The notes beneath the pieces are model-generated. The model had not been told where the DNA came from, did not search any database, and saw only the letters and a list, made by a program, of their open reading frames with translations. This document shows, in pieces, positions 18,868 through 27,925 of a stretch of DNA of 64,000 bases. Numbering within the stretch: the first letter of the stretch is position 1; each line of letters begins with the position of its first letter. This DNA comes from Azospirillum humicireducens (GTDB lineage Bacteria; Pseudomonadota; Alphaproteobacteria; Azospirillales; Azospirillaceae). Position numbers and translations under genes: made by a program. Location of the stretch: NCBI RefSeq assembly GCF_001639105.2, contig NZ_CP015285.1:62001-126000 (forward strand), read 5' to 3'.

Positions 18868-19794
18868 GTGACGCTTCTGTTCTGCTCCGCCAGCGACAGC
18901 GCCGAGGATTGGCGCCGGGAAATCTCCCGCCATCTTCCCAACCTGGAGATGCGCGTCTGGCCCGAGACCGGCGATGTCGCCGACATCGAGGTGGCGGTGG
19001 TGTGGAAGCCGCCGGCCGGCATGCTGGCGACCCTGCCCAACCTGAAGCTGATCGTGTCGCTCGGCGCCGGGGTGGAGCCGATCCTGCAGGACCCGACCCT
19101 GCCGGATGTGCCGCTGGTGCGCATGGTCGCGGACGGGCTGACCGTCGATATGGCCGGCTATGTCGTTTATCAGGTGCTGTACTGGCACCGTCTGATGGAC
19201 GAATACGCCGCCCTCCAGGCAGAGGCGCGGTGGGAGCAGCTGGACCATCGCCCGGCCTCCGAGGTGACGGTCGGCTTCCTGGGCATGGGCGAGCTGGGGG
19301 CGGCGTCGGCCGGCACGCTGCGGACCCTGGGATACCGCCTGATGGGCTGGAGCCGCAGTCCCAAGAGCATCGAGGGGGTGGAGAGCTTCTCCGGTGCCGA
19401 TGGGCTGGCGGCGATGCTGCCGCGCTGCGACCAGTTGGTCTGCCTGCTGCCGCTGACCGACGAGACCCGCGGCATCCTGAACGCGACGCTGTTCGCAGCA
19501 TTGCCCAAGGGGGCGGTGGTCATCAACGCGGCGCGCGGGGGCCATCAGGTCGAGTCGGACCTGCTCGACGCGCTGGAGAGTGGGCATCTGCGCGGCGCCA
19601 GCCTGGATGTCTTCGTGAAGGAGCCGCTGCCGGCCGACCATCCGCTCTGGCGCCATCCGAAGGTCCGCGTCACCCCACACGTCGCCGGGGTCACCCACCC
19701 GTCGCGCTGCGTCGATCAGGTGGTGGCGGCGGTGACCGCCCTGCGCGAGGGCCGGCCGCTGCCCAATCTGGTGGACCGCAGCCGGGGCTATTGA
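18868..19794 (+). CDS. ghrA: GhrA-like D-2-hydroxyacid dehydrogenase
   Basis: 308 residues. The NAD(P)-binding segment reads TVGFLGMGELGAASAGTL; the catalytic Arg lies in INAARGGHQVESDLLDAL, the Glu in DVFVKEPLP, and the His in TPHVAGVTHPSRC. The pattern, with WPETGDVADIEVAVVWKPP near the start, matches glyoxylate/hydroxypyruvate reductase A. It would reduce glyoxylate or hydroxypyruvate in the cytoplasm. The GTG at 18868 with GGGG upstream is chosen because the family N-terminus begins there. It is divergent from the pseudouridine synthase and runs to 15 bp before the convergent ubiB stop. Confidence 0.85.
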   Translation: MTLLFCSASDSAEDWRREISRHLPNLEMRVWPETGDVADIEVAVVWKPPAGMLATLPNLKLIVSLGAGVEPILQDPTLPDVPLVRMVADGLTVDMAGYVVYQVLYWHRLMDEYAALQAEARWEQLDHRPASEVTVGFLGMGELGAASAGTLRTLGYRLMGWSRSPKSIEGVESFSGADGLAAMLPRCDQLVCLLPLTDETRGILNATLFAALPKGAVVINAARGGHQVESDLLDALESGHLRGASLDVFVKEPLPADHPLWRHPKVRVTPHVAGVTHPSRCVDQVVAAVTALREGRPLPNLVDRSRGY

Positions 19795-19809
19795 GTTTAA
19801 AGGCAGCCC

Positions 19810-21348
19810 TTACAGCATCTGGACGGCGATCACCGCCAGCAGGGCCGCGATCACCCACAGGGCGGCGCGGTCCGAGCGGCGGCGGGTTTCCCAGCCGTTC
19901 AGCATCTGGCGGACGGTCTGCGGGTGAAGGCGCACGCCGCCTTCCGAGATGTCGCGGGTCACCCGCTCCGCCTCGCTGACCAGGGCCGGGAGGCGGCGGA
20001 CGGTGGACAGGATGGCGCCGGCATCGTTGATGAACTGCGCCTCCGGTCCGCGGTTCTCGCGCATCCATTCCTCGATCAGCGGCCGGGCCAGCTCCCACAT
20101 GTTGATGTTGGGGTTCAGCAGCCGGCCGACGCCCTCCGCCGTCAGCATGCTCTTCTGCAGGAGAAGCAGCTGCGGCTGGGTTTCCATCTCGAACTGTTCG
20201 GTGACGGCGAACAGCTGGGCCAGCAGCCGGCCGACCGAGATGTCGGCCAGCGGCTTGTTCTGCAACGGCTCGCCGATGGCGCGGCAGGCCTGGGTGAAGA
20301 TCTCTATGGACTGGTGGCGCGGCACGTAGCCGGCCTCGAAATGCACGACGGCGACGCGGCGGTAATCGCCGGTCAGGAAGCCGATCAGCATGTCGGCGAG
20401 GTAATAGCGCGTCTCGCGGTCCAGCCGGCCCATGATGCCGAAATCGACGGCGGTGATGGTGCCCTGTTCGTTGATGAACAGGTTGCCGGGATGCAGATCG
20501 GCGTGGAAGAAGCCGTCGCGGAAGACCTGATTGAAGAAGCTGGCCGAGGCCATCGCCAGGATCTCGTCGCGGTCGAAGCCGGCGGCGGAGATGCGGGCCG
20601 GCTCGTCCACCTTGAAGCCGCGGATGCGCTCCAGCGTCAGCACCCGGCCGCCGGTCCGCTCCCAATCGACCCGCGGCACGTTGAAGGTGTCATCGTCCTT
20701 GAAGTTCGCCGCCAGCTCCGACGCGGCAGCGGCCTCCATCCGCAGATCCATCTCCAGCCGCGAGGTGCGGGCGAAGGTGTCGACCACCTCGACCAGCCGC
20801 AGCCGCTTCAACCGGGGCAGCACCCATTGGGCGAGGCCGGCCAGCCGGTAGAACAGGTCGATGTCGCGTTCGAAGGCCTCTTCGATGCCCGGACGCAGCA
20901 CCTTGACCGCCACCTCCTGCCCGTCGGCGGTGACGGCGAAATGGACCTGGGCGATGGAGGCGGCGGCGACCGGCTTGTCGTCGAAGCTCTGGAACAGCGC
21001 CTGGACCGGCTGGCCGAACTCCGCCTCGATGATGGCGCGGGCCTGATGGGCGGGGAAGGGCGGCAGCTTGTCCTGCAGCTCGGCCAGATCGACCGCCATC
21101 CGCTCGCCGACCAGATCGGAGCGGGTGGACAGCAGCTGCCCGAGCTTGATGTAGGTGGGGCCGAGTTCGGCCAGCGCGCGGGCGAGCCGCTCGCCCTCGC
21201 GGCCGGGCACGTCCTTGCGGGCGACCCGGCGCCACAGCCAGAGCAGGCCGGGAGCGGTGCCGAGCAGGCTGGTGGGCAGGGCGTCGTGACGGGCGACCGT
21301 CCGGCCGATGACGGCCATCCGGATCAGGTTGCGCAGGATACGGAACAC
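19810..21348 (-). CDS. ubiB: UbiB ubiquinone biosynthesis kinase-like ATPase
   Basis: 512 residues. ABC1/ADCK/UbiB signatures are present: the KxGQ motif in TYIKLGQLLSTR, the Ala-rich loop VAAASIAQVHFAV, the invariant Lys in VAVKVLRPG, and FFHADLHPGNLFI with VDFGIMGRLD. Two C-terminal membrane helices are suggested by ALWVIAALLAVIAVQML. It supports ubiquinone synthesis at the membrane. The start codon is GTG at 21348, 6 nt after the ubiE stop, so ubiE-ubiB is an operon. Confidence 0.96.
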   Translation of the reverse strand: MFRILRNLIRMAVIGRTVARHDALPTSLLGTAPGLLWLWRRVARKDVPGREGERLARALAELGPTYIKLGQLLSTRSDLVGERMAVDLAELQDKLPPFPAHQARAIIEAEFGQPVQALFQSFDDKPVAAASIAQVHFAVTADGQEVAVKVLRPGIEEAFERDIDLFYRLAGLAQWVLPRLKRLRLVEVVDTFARTSRLEMDLRMEAAAASELAANFKDDDTFNVPRVDWERTGGRVLTLERIRGFKVDEPARISAAGFDRDEILAMASASFFNQVFRDGFFHADLHPGNLFINEQGTITAVDFGIMGRLDRETRYYLADMLIGFLTGDYRRVAVVHFEAGYVPRHQSIEIFTQACRAIGEPLQNKPLADISVGRLLAQLFAVTEQFEMETQPQLLLLQKSMLTAEGVGRLLNPNINMWELARPLIEEWMRENRGPEAQFINDAGAILSTVRRLPALVSEAERVTRDISEGGVRLHPQTVRQMLNGWETRRRSDRAALWVIAALLAVIAVQML

Positions 21349-21354
21349 GGGAGC

Positions 21355-22131
21355 CTAGATCCGCCAGCCGGAATGGATGGCGGCGATCCCGCCCGACAGG
21401 TTGCGCACGCGCACGGCACCGAAGCCTGCGGCCTCGATCCGCTTCGCCAGATCGGCCTGCTGCGGGAAGCGGCGGATGCTCTCGGCCAGATAGCGGTAGC
21501 TCGCCTCGTCCTTCGCCACCACGCGGCCCATGAAGGGCAGCACCTGGAAGGAATAGACGTCGTACAGCTCACGCAGCACCGGCAGCACGACGTGGCTGAA
21601 TTCCAGGCAATAGAACTTGCCGCCCGGCTTCAGGACGCGGTGGGCCTCCTTGATCGCCTCGTCGATGCGGGTGACGTTGCGCAGGCCGAAGGCGATGGTG
21701 TAGGCGTCGACCGAGCGCGGGGCGATGGGCAGCTTTTCCGCATCGCCGACCGTCCATTGCACGCCGGACAGGATGTTGCGGTCGATGGCGCGGTCGCGCC
21801 CGACCCGGACCATCGCCTCGGTGATGTCGCAGACCACGGCAGCGCCGCCGCCCTTTTTCAGGAAGCGGAAGGCGATGTCGCCGGTGCCGCCCGCCACGTC
21901 GAGCAGGGTCATGTCCGGCTTGGGCGCCACCATCTCCATCAGCGTGTCCTTCCACAGCCGATGGATGCCGCCCGACATCAGGTCGTTCATCAGGTCGTAG
22001 TTGGTCGCCACGCTGTCGAAGACGGCGCGGACCAGCCCGGACTTGTCGGACGGATCGACGGGGGTGAAGCCGAACCAGTTGCCTTCGGCACCGGACGCGG
22101 GCTTTTGCGGGTCGGGGATGTGGTCGCTCAT
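21355..22131 (-). CDS. ubiE: UbiE demethylmenaquinone/ubiquinone C-methyltransferase
   Basis: 258 residues with the SAM-binding motif LLDVAGGTGDIAFRFL and the UbiE signatures YDLMNDLMSGGIHRLWKD and RVLKPGGKFYCLEFS. It methylates the quinone ring in ubiquinone synthesis. The ATG at 22131 is chosen because the upstream open frame to 22575 is built from intergenic tandem repeats. First gene of the ubiE-ubiB operon. Confidence 0.96.
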   Translation of the reverse strand: MSDHIPDPQKPASGAEGNWFGFTPVDPSDKSGLVRAVFDSVATNYDLMNDLMSGGIHRLWKDTLMEMVAPKPDMTLLDVAGGTGDIAFRFLKKGGGAAVVCDITEAMVRVGRDRAIDRNILSGVQWTVGDAEKLPIAPRSVDAYTIAFGLRNVTRIDEAIKEAHRVLKPGGKFYCLEFSHVVLPVLRELYDVYSFQVLPFMGRVVAKDEASYRYLAESIRRFPQQADLAKRIEAAGFGAVRVRNLSGGIAAIHSGWRI

Positions 22132-22233
22132 GGCCGGGAAGATAGCGCGGGCAGGGGCCATGCGCCAGCGGGGGCGTGCAATGCGGAAGGCGCTGCGGCG
22201 AATGGCGTAGGGGGCGTTGGTGGCGAGATTGAG

Positions 22234-22430
22234 GGGATGGAACAGTGTGGAACAGTTTTGCGTGTCTGTTCCATGGGGTGCGGTTGGGCGGTGTGCCGAC
22301 GACACGGTGGGGGATGGAACGGCGTGAAACAGTTTTGCGTGTCTGTTCCATGGGGTGCGATCGGGCGGTCCGCCGGCGACACGGTGGGGATGGAACAGCG
22401 TGAAACAGTTTTCGGCCAATGTTCCAACTG
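22234..22430. repeat. 76/77-bp tandem repeat upstream of ubiE
   Basis: Units begin with GGGATGGAAC at 22234, 22311 and 22387: two full copies of 77 and 76 bp and a partial third. Each full copy carries AACAGTTTTGCGTGTCTGTT followed by CCATGGGGTGCG, in which an AACAG / CTGTT dyad is embedded. It fills much of the 584-bp gap between ubiE and rpmI. The rest of the gap (22431-22590) shows no gene. Confidence 0.85.
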
Positions 22431-22590
22431 ACTCTCCATCGCATGGATAGGTCCGAAATCCTAGCATGGGCAGCGCGTTCACGGCAGGGGGATCGGCAAA
22501 ACAGGTGCCGCCCGACCTTCGCGGCAATGATGGTCGAAGCGGAGTCTTTGGGTCTGCTGCATTGCAGAGGGCCATTCAGCCACATCCCCC

Positions 22591-22619
22591 TTGCATCCGG
22601 CCCTCCCCGCGCGTATAAG
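22591..22619 (+). promoter_or_regulatory. sigma-70-type promoter for rpmI-rplT
   Basis: TTGCAT (22591-22596) and TATAAG (22614-22619) are separated by exactly 17 bp. This predicts a start near 22626 and a leader of about 90 nt before rpmI. The leader contains a GGCTGGGCC/GGCTCAGGGC hairpin-like stretch that could serve autoregulation by L20, which is known in other bacteria. Confidence 0.65.
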
Positions 22620-22715
22620 CGCATCCTTCCACGGGCGGCGAGGCTGGGCCGTAAGGCTCAGGGCATGCCCACCCGTCCGTTGGAATTCCGCCTCATTTCC
22701 ATCTAGGAAACGAAA

Positions 22716-22916
22716 ATGCCCAAGCTGAAGACGAAGAGCGGCGCCAAGAAGCGCTTCAAGGTGACCGCCACGGGTAAGGTTCGCGCTCAGGCCGCCTACA
22801 AGCGCCACTGCCTGGAACAGAAGTCCCCGAACATGAAGCGCAACGCGCGCGGCATGATGACCCTGTGCGACTCCAACGCCCGCACGGTGCTGAAGAACTG
22901 GCTGCGCAACGCCTGA
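22716..22916 (+). CDS. rpmI: 50S ribosomal protein L35
   Basis: 66 residues, the usual length. It has the family start [20 protein letters not shown] and a basic composition throughout. The start is preceded by TAGGAAACGAAA. It is followed 35 bp later by rplT. infC, which often precedes rpmI, is not directly upstream; the repeat spacer and a promoter are there instead. Confidence 0.98.
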   Translation: MPKLKTKSGAKKRFKVTATGKVRAQAAYKRHCLEQKSPNMKRNARGMMTLCDSNARTVLKNWLRNA

Positions 22917-22951
22917 TCTCGGCACATCATAGAATTCGGAAGGACTGAACC

Positions 22952-23323
22952 ATGGCTCGTGTTAAGCGCGGCGTCACGACGCACGCCCGTCACCGCAAGA
23001 TCCTGAAGCTCGCCAAGGGCTACCGGGGTCGCAATTCCAAGAATTTCCGCATTGCGATCGAGAAGGTCGAAAAGGCGCTTCGTTACGCCTACCGCGACCG
23101 TCGCAACAAGAAGCGCGATTTCCGCGGCCTGTGGATCCAGCGCATCAACGCCGGTGTCCGTCAGTACGGCCTGACCTACTCGCGCTTCATCAACGGCATC
23201 AAGCTGGCCGGCATCGAGATCGACCGCAAGGTTCTGTCCGATCTGGCCGCGCGCGAGCCGGAGGCCTTTAAGACCCTGGTGGACAAGGCCCAGGCCGCGC
23301 TCGCCTCCAAGGCCGCCGCGTAA
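22952..23323 (+). CDS. rplT: 50S ribosomal protein L20
   Basis: 123 residues, very basic, with the family start [20 protein letters not shown] and the block [20 protein letters not shown]. It binds 23S rRNA early in 50S assembly, and in other bacteria it represses its own operon. GGAAGGAC precedes the ATG. Confidence 0.98.
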   Translation: MARVKRGVTTHARHRKILKLAKGYRGRNSKNFRIAIEKVEKALRYAYRDRRNKKRDFRGLWIQRINAGVRQYGLTYSRFINGIKLAGIEIDRKVLSDLAAREPEAFKTLVDKAQAALASKAAA

Positions 23324-23384
23324 CGCGCCTCGCGTTTCCCGAATTCAGGGAACGCTTGCCGTCACGGCGTCAGTTGTAAGAGAA

Positions 23385-23422
23385 GGGAGCCGGGCCGCTG
23401 GGCCGGCTCCCTTTTTCTTTTT
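23385..23422 (+). terminator. terminator or attenuator between rplT and pheS
   Basis: GGGAGCCGG pairs with CCGGCTCCC (23385-23411), followed directly by TTTTTCTTTTT. A classic intrinsic terminator, only 37 bp before pheS. It may end rpmI-rplT or partly attenuate read-through into pheST. I see no Phe-rich leader peptide. Confidence 0.85.
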
Positions 23423-23458
23423 GCACCGTTTTCTTCCCCACGCTTGCCGGGAACCGCC

Positions 23459-24526
23459 ATGCTCGACGCGCTGAAAGACGAACTTCTGTCGCAGGTCAAC
23501 GCCGCCGCCGACCTCTCGGCGCTGGACGAGGTGCGGGTCTCCGCGCTCGGCAAGAAGGGGCGCATCACCGGCTTCATGAAGGAGCTGGGGAACCTCACCC
23601 CCGACGAGCGCAAGGAGCGCGGTCAGGCGCTGAACGCGCTGAAGGACGAGATCGCCGCCGCCATCGACGCGCGCAAGGCCGACCTCGCCGCCGCCCACCT
23701 GAAGGCGCGGCTGGAGGCCGAGCGGGTCGACGTCACCCTGCCGGTCCGTCCGGAGACCGAAGGGCGCATCCACCCGATCAGCCAGACGATGGACGAGATG
23801 ATCGCCATCTTCGCCGAGATGGGCTTCTCGGTCGCCGAAGGGCCGGACATCGAGGATGATTTCCACAACTTCACCGCCCTGAACTTCCCGCCCGGCCACC
23901 CGGCGCGCGACATGCACGACACCTTCTATCTGCCCGATTCGGGCGATAAGAAGATGCTGCTGCGCACCCACACCAGCCCGGTGCAGGTCCGCACCATGCT
24001 GAACAACAAGCCGCCGATCCGCATCGTGGCACCGGGGCGGACCTACCGCTCCGACTACGACATGACCCACACCCCGATGTTCCACCAGATCGAGGGGCTG
24101 GTCATCGACGAGGCGACCAACATGGGGCACTTGAAGGGCTGCCTCGTCGAGTTCTGCCGCGCCTTCTTCGACGTGGACGACTTGCCGCTGCGCTTCCGCC
24201 CCAGCTTCTTCCCCTTCACCGAACCGTCGGCGGAGGTCGATATCGGCTGCTCCCGCAAGGGCGGCGAGCTGAAGCTGGGCAATTACGGCGACTGGCTGGA
24301 GATCCTCGGCTGCGGCATGGTCCATCCGAACGTGCTGGAAGCCTGCGGCATCGACAGCACCAGGTACCAGGGCTTCGCCTTCGGCATGGGGGTGGAGCGC
24401 GTGGCGATGCTGAAATACGGCATCCCCGATCTGCGCACCTTCTTCGAAGCCGACCTGCGCTGGCTGAAGCATTACGGCTTCGCCTCGCTCGACATTCCCA
24501 ACATCGCCCACGGCCTGACGCGCTAA
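23459..24526 (+). CDS. pheS: phenylalanyl-tRNA synthetase alpha subunit
   Basis: 355 residues. It has an N-terminal coiled-coil region and class II catalytic core blocks: [31 protein letters not shown] (motif 2 side), [10 protein letters not shown], and [20 protein letters not shown] (motif 3). The ATG at 23459 is used; a TTG 15 bp upstream is unlikely. It forms the alpha2beta2 enzyme with PheT, encoded 12 bp downstream. Confidence 0.97.
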   Translation: MLDALKDELLSQVNAAADLSALDEVRVSALGKKGRITGFMKELGNLTPDERKERGQALNALKDEIAAAIDARKADLAAAHLKARLEAERVDVTLPVRPETEGRIHPISQTMDEMIAIFAEMGFSVAEGPDIEDDFHNFTALNFPPGHPARDMHDTFYLPDSGDKKMLLRTHTSPVQVRTMLNNKPPIRIVAPGRTYRSDYDMTHTPMFHQIEGLVIDEATNMGHLKGCLVEFCRAFFDVDDLPLRFRPSFFPFTEPSAEVDIGCSRKGGELKLGNYGDWLEILGCGMVHPNVLEACGIDSTRYQGFAFGMGVERVAMLKYGIPDLRTFFEADLRWLKHYGFASLDIPNIAHGLTR

Positions 24527-24538
24527 GGAGCCGGACCC

Positions 24539-26950
24539 ATGAAGTTCACGCTGTCCTGGCTGAAGGACCATCTGGAGACCGACGCCTCGCTCGACCAGAT
24601 CACGGAGAAGCTGACCGCCCTCGGGCTGGAGGTGGAAGGCGTCCATGACCGGTCGAAGGAGCTGGCGCCCTTCCGCGTCGCCCATGTCGTCTCGGCCGAG
24701 AAGCACCCGGACGCCGACAAGCTGCGCGTGCTGATGGTCGATACCGGCGCCGGCACCCTGCAGGTGGTCTGCGGCGCCCCGAACGCGCGCGCCGGCATGA
24801 AGGGCGTCTTCGCGCCGGAGGGAACCTATGTTCCCGGTTCCGACATCACGCTGAAGAAGGGCGTCATCCGTGGCGTCGAGTCGAACGGCATGATGTGCTC
24901 CAAGCGCGAGCTGAAGCTGTCGGACGAGCATGAGGGCATCATCGAGCTGCCGGACGATGCTCCGGTCGGCGCGGCCTTCGCCGACTATGCCGGGCTGAAC
25001 GATCCGGTCATCGACATCAACCTGACGCCCGACCGCGCCGACTGCGCCGGCGTGCGCGGCATCGCCCGCGATCTCGCCGCCGCCGGCATGGGGAGGCTGA
25101 AGCCGCTGACCGAGGGGCGGTTGAACGCCATGCCGGTTCCCGGCGCCTTCAAGAGCCCGATCGGGGTCGAGATCGAGTCGCTGGACGCTTGCCCCTACTA
25201 TGTCGGCCGTTATTTCCGCGGTGTGAAGAACGGCCCGTCGCCGCAGTGGCTCCAGGACAAGCTGACCGCCATCGGCCTGCGTCCGATCTCCATCCTGGTC
25301 GACATCACCAACTACATCACCTTTGACGTGTCCCGTCCGCTGCATGCCTTCGACGCCGACAAGGTCAAGGGCGGCATCGTGGTCCGGCTGGCGCGCGAGG
25401 GCGAGACCCTGCCGGCGCTGAACGGCAAGGAATACCAGCTCGACCCGGCGATGACGGTGATCGCCGATCATGAGCGGGCCGAGGCGCTGGGCGGCATCAT
25501 CGGTGGCGAGACGTCCGGCTGCACCGAGGAGACCACCAACGTCTTCCTCGAAGCCGCGATTTTCGACACCGTGCGCACCGCGCAGACCGGCCGCAGGCTG
25601 GGCGTGGAATCGGATGCCCGCTACCGGCTGGAGCGTGGCGTCGATCCCGCCGCGGTGGTCGAGGGGATCGAGCGGGCGACCCGGCTGATCCTCGATCTGT
25701 GCGGCGGCGAGGCGTCGGAGATCGTGACGGCGGGGGCCGAGCCGGAGTGGAAGCGCAGCTTGACCCTGCGTCCGGGCCGCGTCGCCGCACTGGGCGGCGT
25801 CGAGTTGCCGCGCGACCGTCAGGTGCAGATCCTGACCGATCTGGGCTTCACCCTGGAAGGCGAGGATGCCGAGGGCCGTCTGGTCGTCGGCGTTCCGTCC
25901 TGGCGCGCCGATGTCCATGGCGAGGCCGATCTGGTCGAGGAGGTGCTGCGCGTCCACGGCTTCGACGCCATTCCGGCGACGCCGCTGCCGCGCGAGACGG
26001 TGCTGACCCGCCCGGCCCTGACGCTGAAGCAGCGCCGCGTCGCGCTGGCCAAGCGCACGCTGGCCGCCCGCGGCCTGTCGGAGGCGGTGACCTGGTCCTT
26101 CCTGTCCGGCCCGGTCGCCGAGCTGTTCGGCGGCGGCCAGCCGGGCCTGCGGCTGGTCAACCCGATCAGCAGCGATCTGGACGTCATGCGCCCGTCGGTC
26201 CTGCCCAACCTGATCCAGGCCGCCGGCCGCAATGCCGACCGCGGCTTCGCCGACGTGCGCCTGTTCGAGGTCGGGGCGGCCTTCCGAACCCCGGCGCCGG
26301 ACGGGCAGGATACGGTTGCCGCCGGCATCCGCGCCGGGGCGGCGGTGCCGCGCCATTGGGCGGAGAAGGCCCGCGGCGTCGACGTGTTCGACGCCAAGGC
26401 CGATGCGCTGGCGGTGCTGGAGGCGGTCGGCGCCCCGGCCGGCAACCTGCAGGTCACCACCGACGCGCCGGGCTGGTATCATCCCGGCCGCTCCGGTGTG
26501 CTGCGGCTCGGCCCCACCGTGATGGCCCGCTTCGGCGAGATCCACCCGTCGGTGTTGGAGACGCTGGGCGTCAAGGGGCCGGTCGTCGGCTTCGAGGTGA
26601 TGCTCGACGCCGTGCCGCTGCCCAAGAAGAAGGGCGGCACCGCCAAGCCGATGGTCCAGCTCTCCGCCTTCCAGCCGGTGGAGCGCGATTTCGCCTTCGT
26701 CGTCGACCGCAAGGTGGAGGCCGACAAGATCCTCCGTGCCGTGAAGGGCGCCGACAAGGCGCTGGTCAAGGATGTCGCGGTGTTCGACGTCTATGAAGGG
26801 CCGGGCGTGGGTGAGGGGCGCAAGTCGGTCGCCGTCTCGGTCACCTACCAGCCGACCAGCGCGACTCTGACCGACGAGGCGATCGAGGCGGTCGGCCAGA
26901 AGATCGTCGCTGCCGTGGTCAAGGCCACCGGAGGTGGCTTGCGCGCCTGA
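24539..26950 (+). CDS. pheT: phenylalanyl-tRNA synthetase beta subunit
   Basis: 803 residues, full length. N-terminal MKFTLSWLKDHLETD, the tRNA-binding (EMAP-like) domain at about 40-150 (ADKLRVLMVDTG), B3/B4 editing region and B5 domain. The catalytic-like domain has DVMRPSVLPNLIQ, and the C-terminal FDX-ACB anticodon-binding domain spans about 705-800 (PVERDFAFVVDR, VFDVYEGPGVGEGRKSVAV). Operon partner of pheS. Confidence 0.97.
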   Translation: MKFTLSWLKDHLETDASLDQITEKLTALGLEVEGVHDRSKELAPFRVAHVVSAEKHPDADKLRVLMVDTGAGTLQVVCGAPNARAGMKGVFAPEGTYVPGSDITLKKGVIRGVESNGMMCSKRELKLSDEHEGIIELPDDAPVGAAFADYAGLNDPVIDINLTPDRADCAGVRGIARDLAAAGMGRLKPLTEGRLNAMPVPGAFKSPIGVEIESLDACPYYVGRYFRGVKNGPSPQWLQDKLTAIGLRPISILVDITNYITFDVSRPLHAFDADKVKGGIVVRLAREGETLPALNGKEYQLDPAMTVIADHERAEALGGIIGGETSGCTEETTNVFLEAAIFDTVRTAQTGRRLGVESDARYRLERGVDPAAVVEGIERATRLILDLCGGEASEIVTAGAEPEWKRSLTLRPGRVAALGGVELPRDRQVQILTDLGFTLEGEDAEGRLVVGVPSWRADVHGEADLVEEVLRVHGFDAIPATPLPRETVLTRPALTLKQRRVALAKRTLAARGLSEAVTWSFLSGPVAELFGGGQPGLRLVNPISSDLDVMRPSVLPNLIQAAGRNADRGFADVRLFEVGAAFRTPAPDGQDTVAAGIRAGAAVPRHWAEKARGVDVFDAKADALAVLEAVGAPAGNLQVTTDAPGWYHPGRSGVLRLGPTVMARFGEIHPSVLETLGVKGPVVGFEVMLDAVPLPKKKGGTAKPMVQLSAFQPVERDFAFVVDRKVEADKILRAVKGADKALVKDVAVFDVYEGPGVGEGRKSVAVSVTYQPTSATLTDEAIEAVGQKIVAAVVKATGGGLRA

Positions 26951-26991
26951 TAAGACGCATCTTTTGGTTGAAGTTAAGATTGAGCAACACA

Positions 26992-27026
26992 AAGACCCCC
27001 CGGCGACGCTGAGGGGTCTTTTTTTT
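26992..27026 (+). terminator. intrinsic terminator of pheST
   Basis: AAGACCCC (26992-26999) pairs with GGGGTCTT (27013-27020), followed by an uninterrupted run of T's to 27026. It lies about 40 bp after the pheT stop. Confidence 0.9.
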
Positions 27027-27109
27027 GAAGCGAAAAAAATCGTAGAGAGTCGCTTCTCCGCTACCCGATCATACAAGCATATGATGAATCGCTGATTGAG
27101 GAAGCCCGA

Positions 27110-27319
27110 GTGCTTTCGGTATGGGAAGACCGCGGCACTGTTCGGTACAATTCAATGTTTGACGAAAGCGTGGGGCTCTGTGGAAAGATCGGGCTGCCGG
27201 ACAATTTGTCTGCGGATGGCCCGCAATTCGACCGATGTCACCCCTATGGCACAGCCAACGTTTCCATTGCCTTGGCGTGTTCGGTGGCAGACACAATGCT
27301 GATGATGAAGCTGGGGTAG
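27110..27319 (+). CDS. possible 69-aa protein ahead of a response regulator
   Basis: A GTG at 27110 follows GAGGAAG with 5-nt spacing, and the frame ends 3 nt before the ATG of the response regulator. The spacing suggests a real, coupled gene. Against it: base composition is lower in GC than neighbours, the protein has no recognisable motif, and a competing frame overlaps. Otherwise the 27027-27322 stretch holds only the regulator's presumed promoter. Confidence 0.3.
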   Translation: MLSVWEDRGTVRYNSMFDESVGLCGKIGLPDNLSADGPQFDRCHPYGTANVSIALACSVADTMLMMKLG

Positions 27320-27322
27320 CCA

Positions 27323-27736
27323 ATGGCTGAGCCGAAAGACGATCAAGCAAACAAGCCGGCGTCGGTAAAACCACTTATCGTTGTTGTCGACGATGACCGG
27401 TCGATCGTTGAAGGGCTGGCGATCCTGCTGGACGGCTGGGGATACGAGGTGATGACCGCGGTCAGCGCCGCCGCCCTGGAGGCGCAACTCGGCGGTCTGA
27501 CCAGGACGCCGAACCTGATCATCGCCGACCACTATCTGCCGGCCGGCCGGACCGGGCGCGAAGTGGTGGAGCGTGTCCGCATCGAAACCGGGCAGCAGAT
27601 CCCGGCCATCATCCTGACCGGCGACAGCACTCCCGAACGACGGGACGAGGCTGAACTGATGGGCTGCCAACTGCTGTTGAAGCCGGTGCAGGTCGGGCCG
27701 CTGCGCGACGCGGTGGAATCGCTTTGCCGTCCCTGA
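27323..27736 (+). CDS. single-domain response regulator
   Basis: 137 residues made only of a CheY-like receiver after a 16-residue polar N-terminus. The acidic cluster is VVDDDRS, the acceptor Asp is D69 in IIADHYLP, the Thr is in ILTGDST, and the conserved Lys is in LLLKPVQ. No output domain follows. Such proteins work in phosphorelays or bind kinases directly. The AxHYLP context is like the receiver domains of hybrid kinases. No kinase is adjacent; the convergent HD-GYP gene is a possible functional neighbour. Confidence 0.85.
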   Translation: MAEPKDDQANKPASVKPLIVVVDDDRSIVEGLAILLDGWGYEVMTAVSAAALEAQLGGLTRTPNLIIADHYLPAGRTGREVVERVRIETGQQIPAIILTGDSTPERRDEAELMGCQLLLKPVQVGPLRDAVESLCRP

Positions 27737-27824
27737 GGAAGCGCCCTTCGTCCGCTGAAAGCGGGATTCCAGCGTCTTCCATGTGATTCACCCGTCATGC
27801 GATTCCGCTTGAAGCGATCACACT

Positions 27825-27866
27825 CTACAGCGTCGTGCGTTTAATATGAAACGCACGACGCTGTAG
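27825..27866. repeat. perfect 18-bp inverted repeat between convergent genes
   Basis: CTACAGCGTCGTGCGTTT (27825-27842), loop AATATG, and the exact reverse complement (27849-27866). It lies in the 189-bp gap where the single-domain regulator and HD-GYP genes converge. It may serve as a terminator, but it lacks a long T-run and may belong to a dispersed repeat family. Confidence 0.85.
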
Positions 27867-27925
27867 CTTTATGTTTGGCGATCGGATTCACGCTCCAAAT
27901 CGATCCCGATTTTACGCGATCCGAT

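Noticed and set aside
22234..22430. CRISPR array
   Set aside because: Units are 76-77 bp with no constant-repeat/variable-spacer pattern and no cas genes nearby.
22132..22624. Minus-strand extension of ubiE and overlapping frames with repeated peptides
   Set aside because: The peptides come from the 76/77-bp DNA repeats; the UbiE family start is at 22131.
23345..27076. Long minus-strand open frame opposite pheS-pheT
   Set aside because: Shadow of two housekeeping genes.
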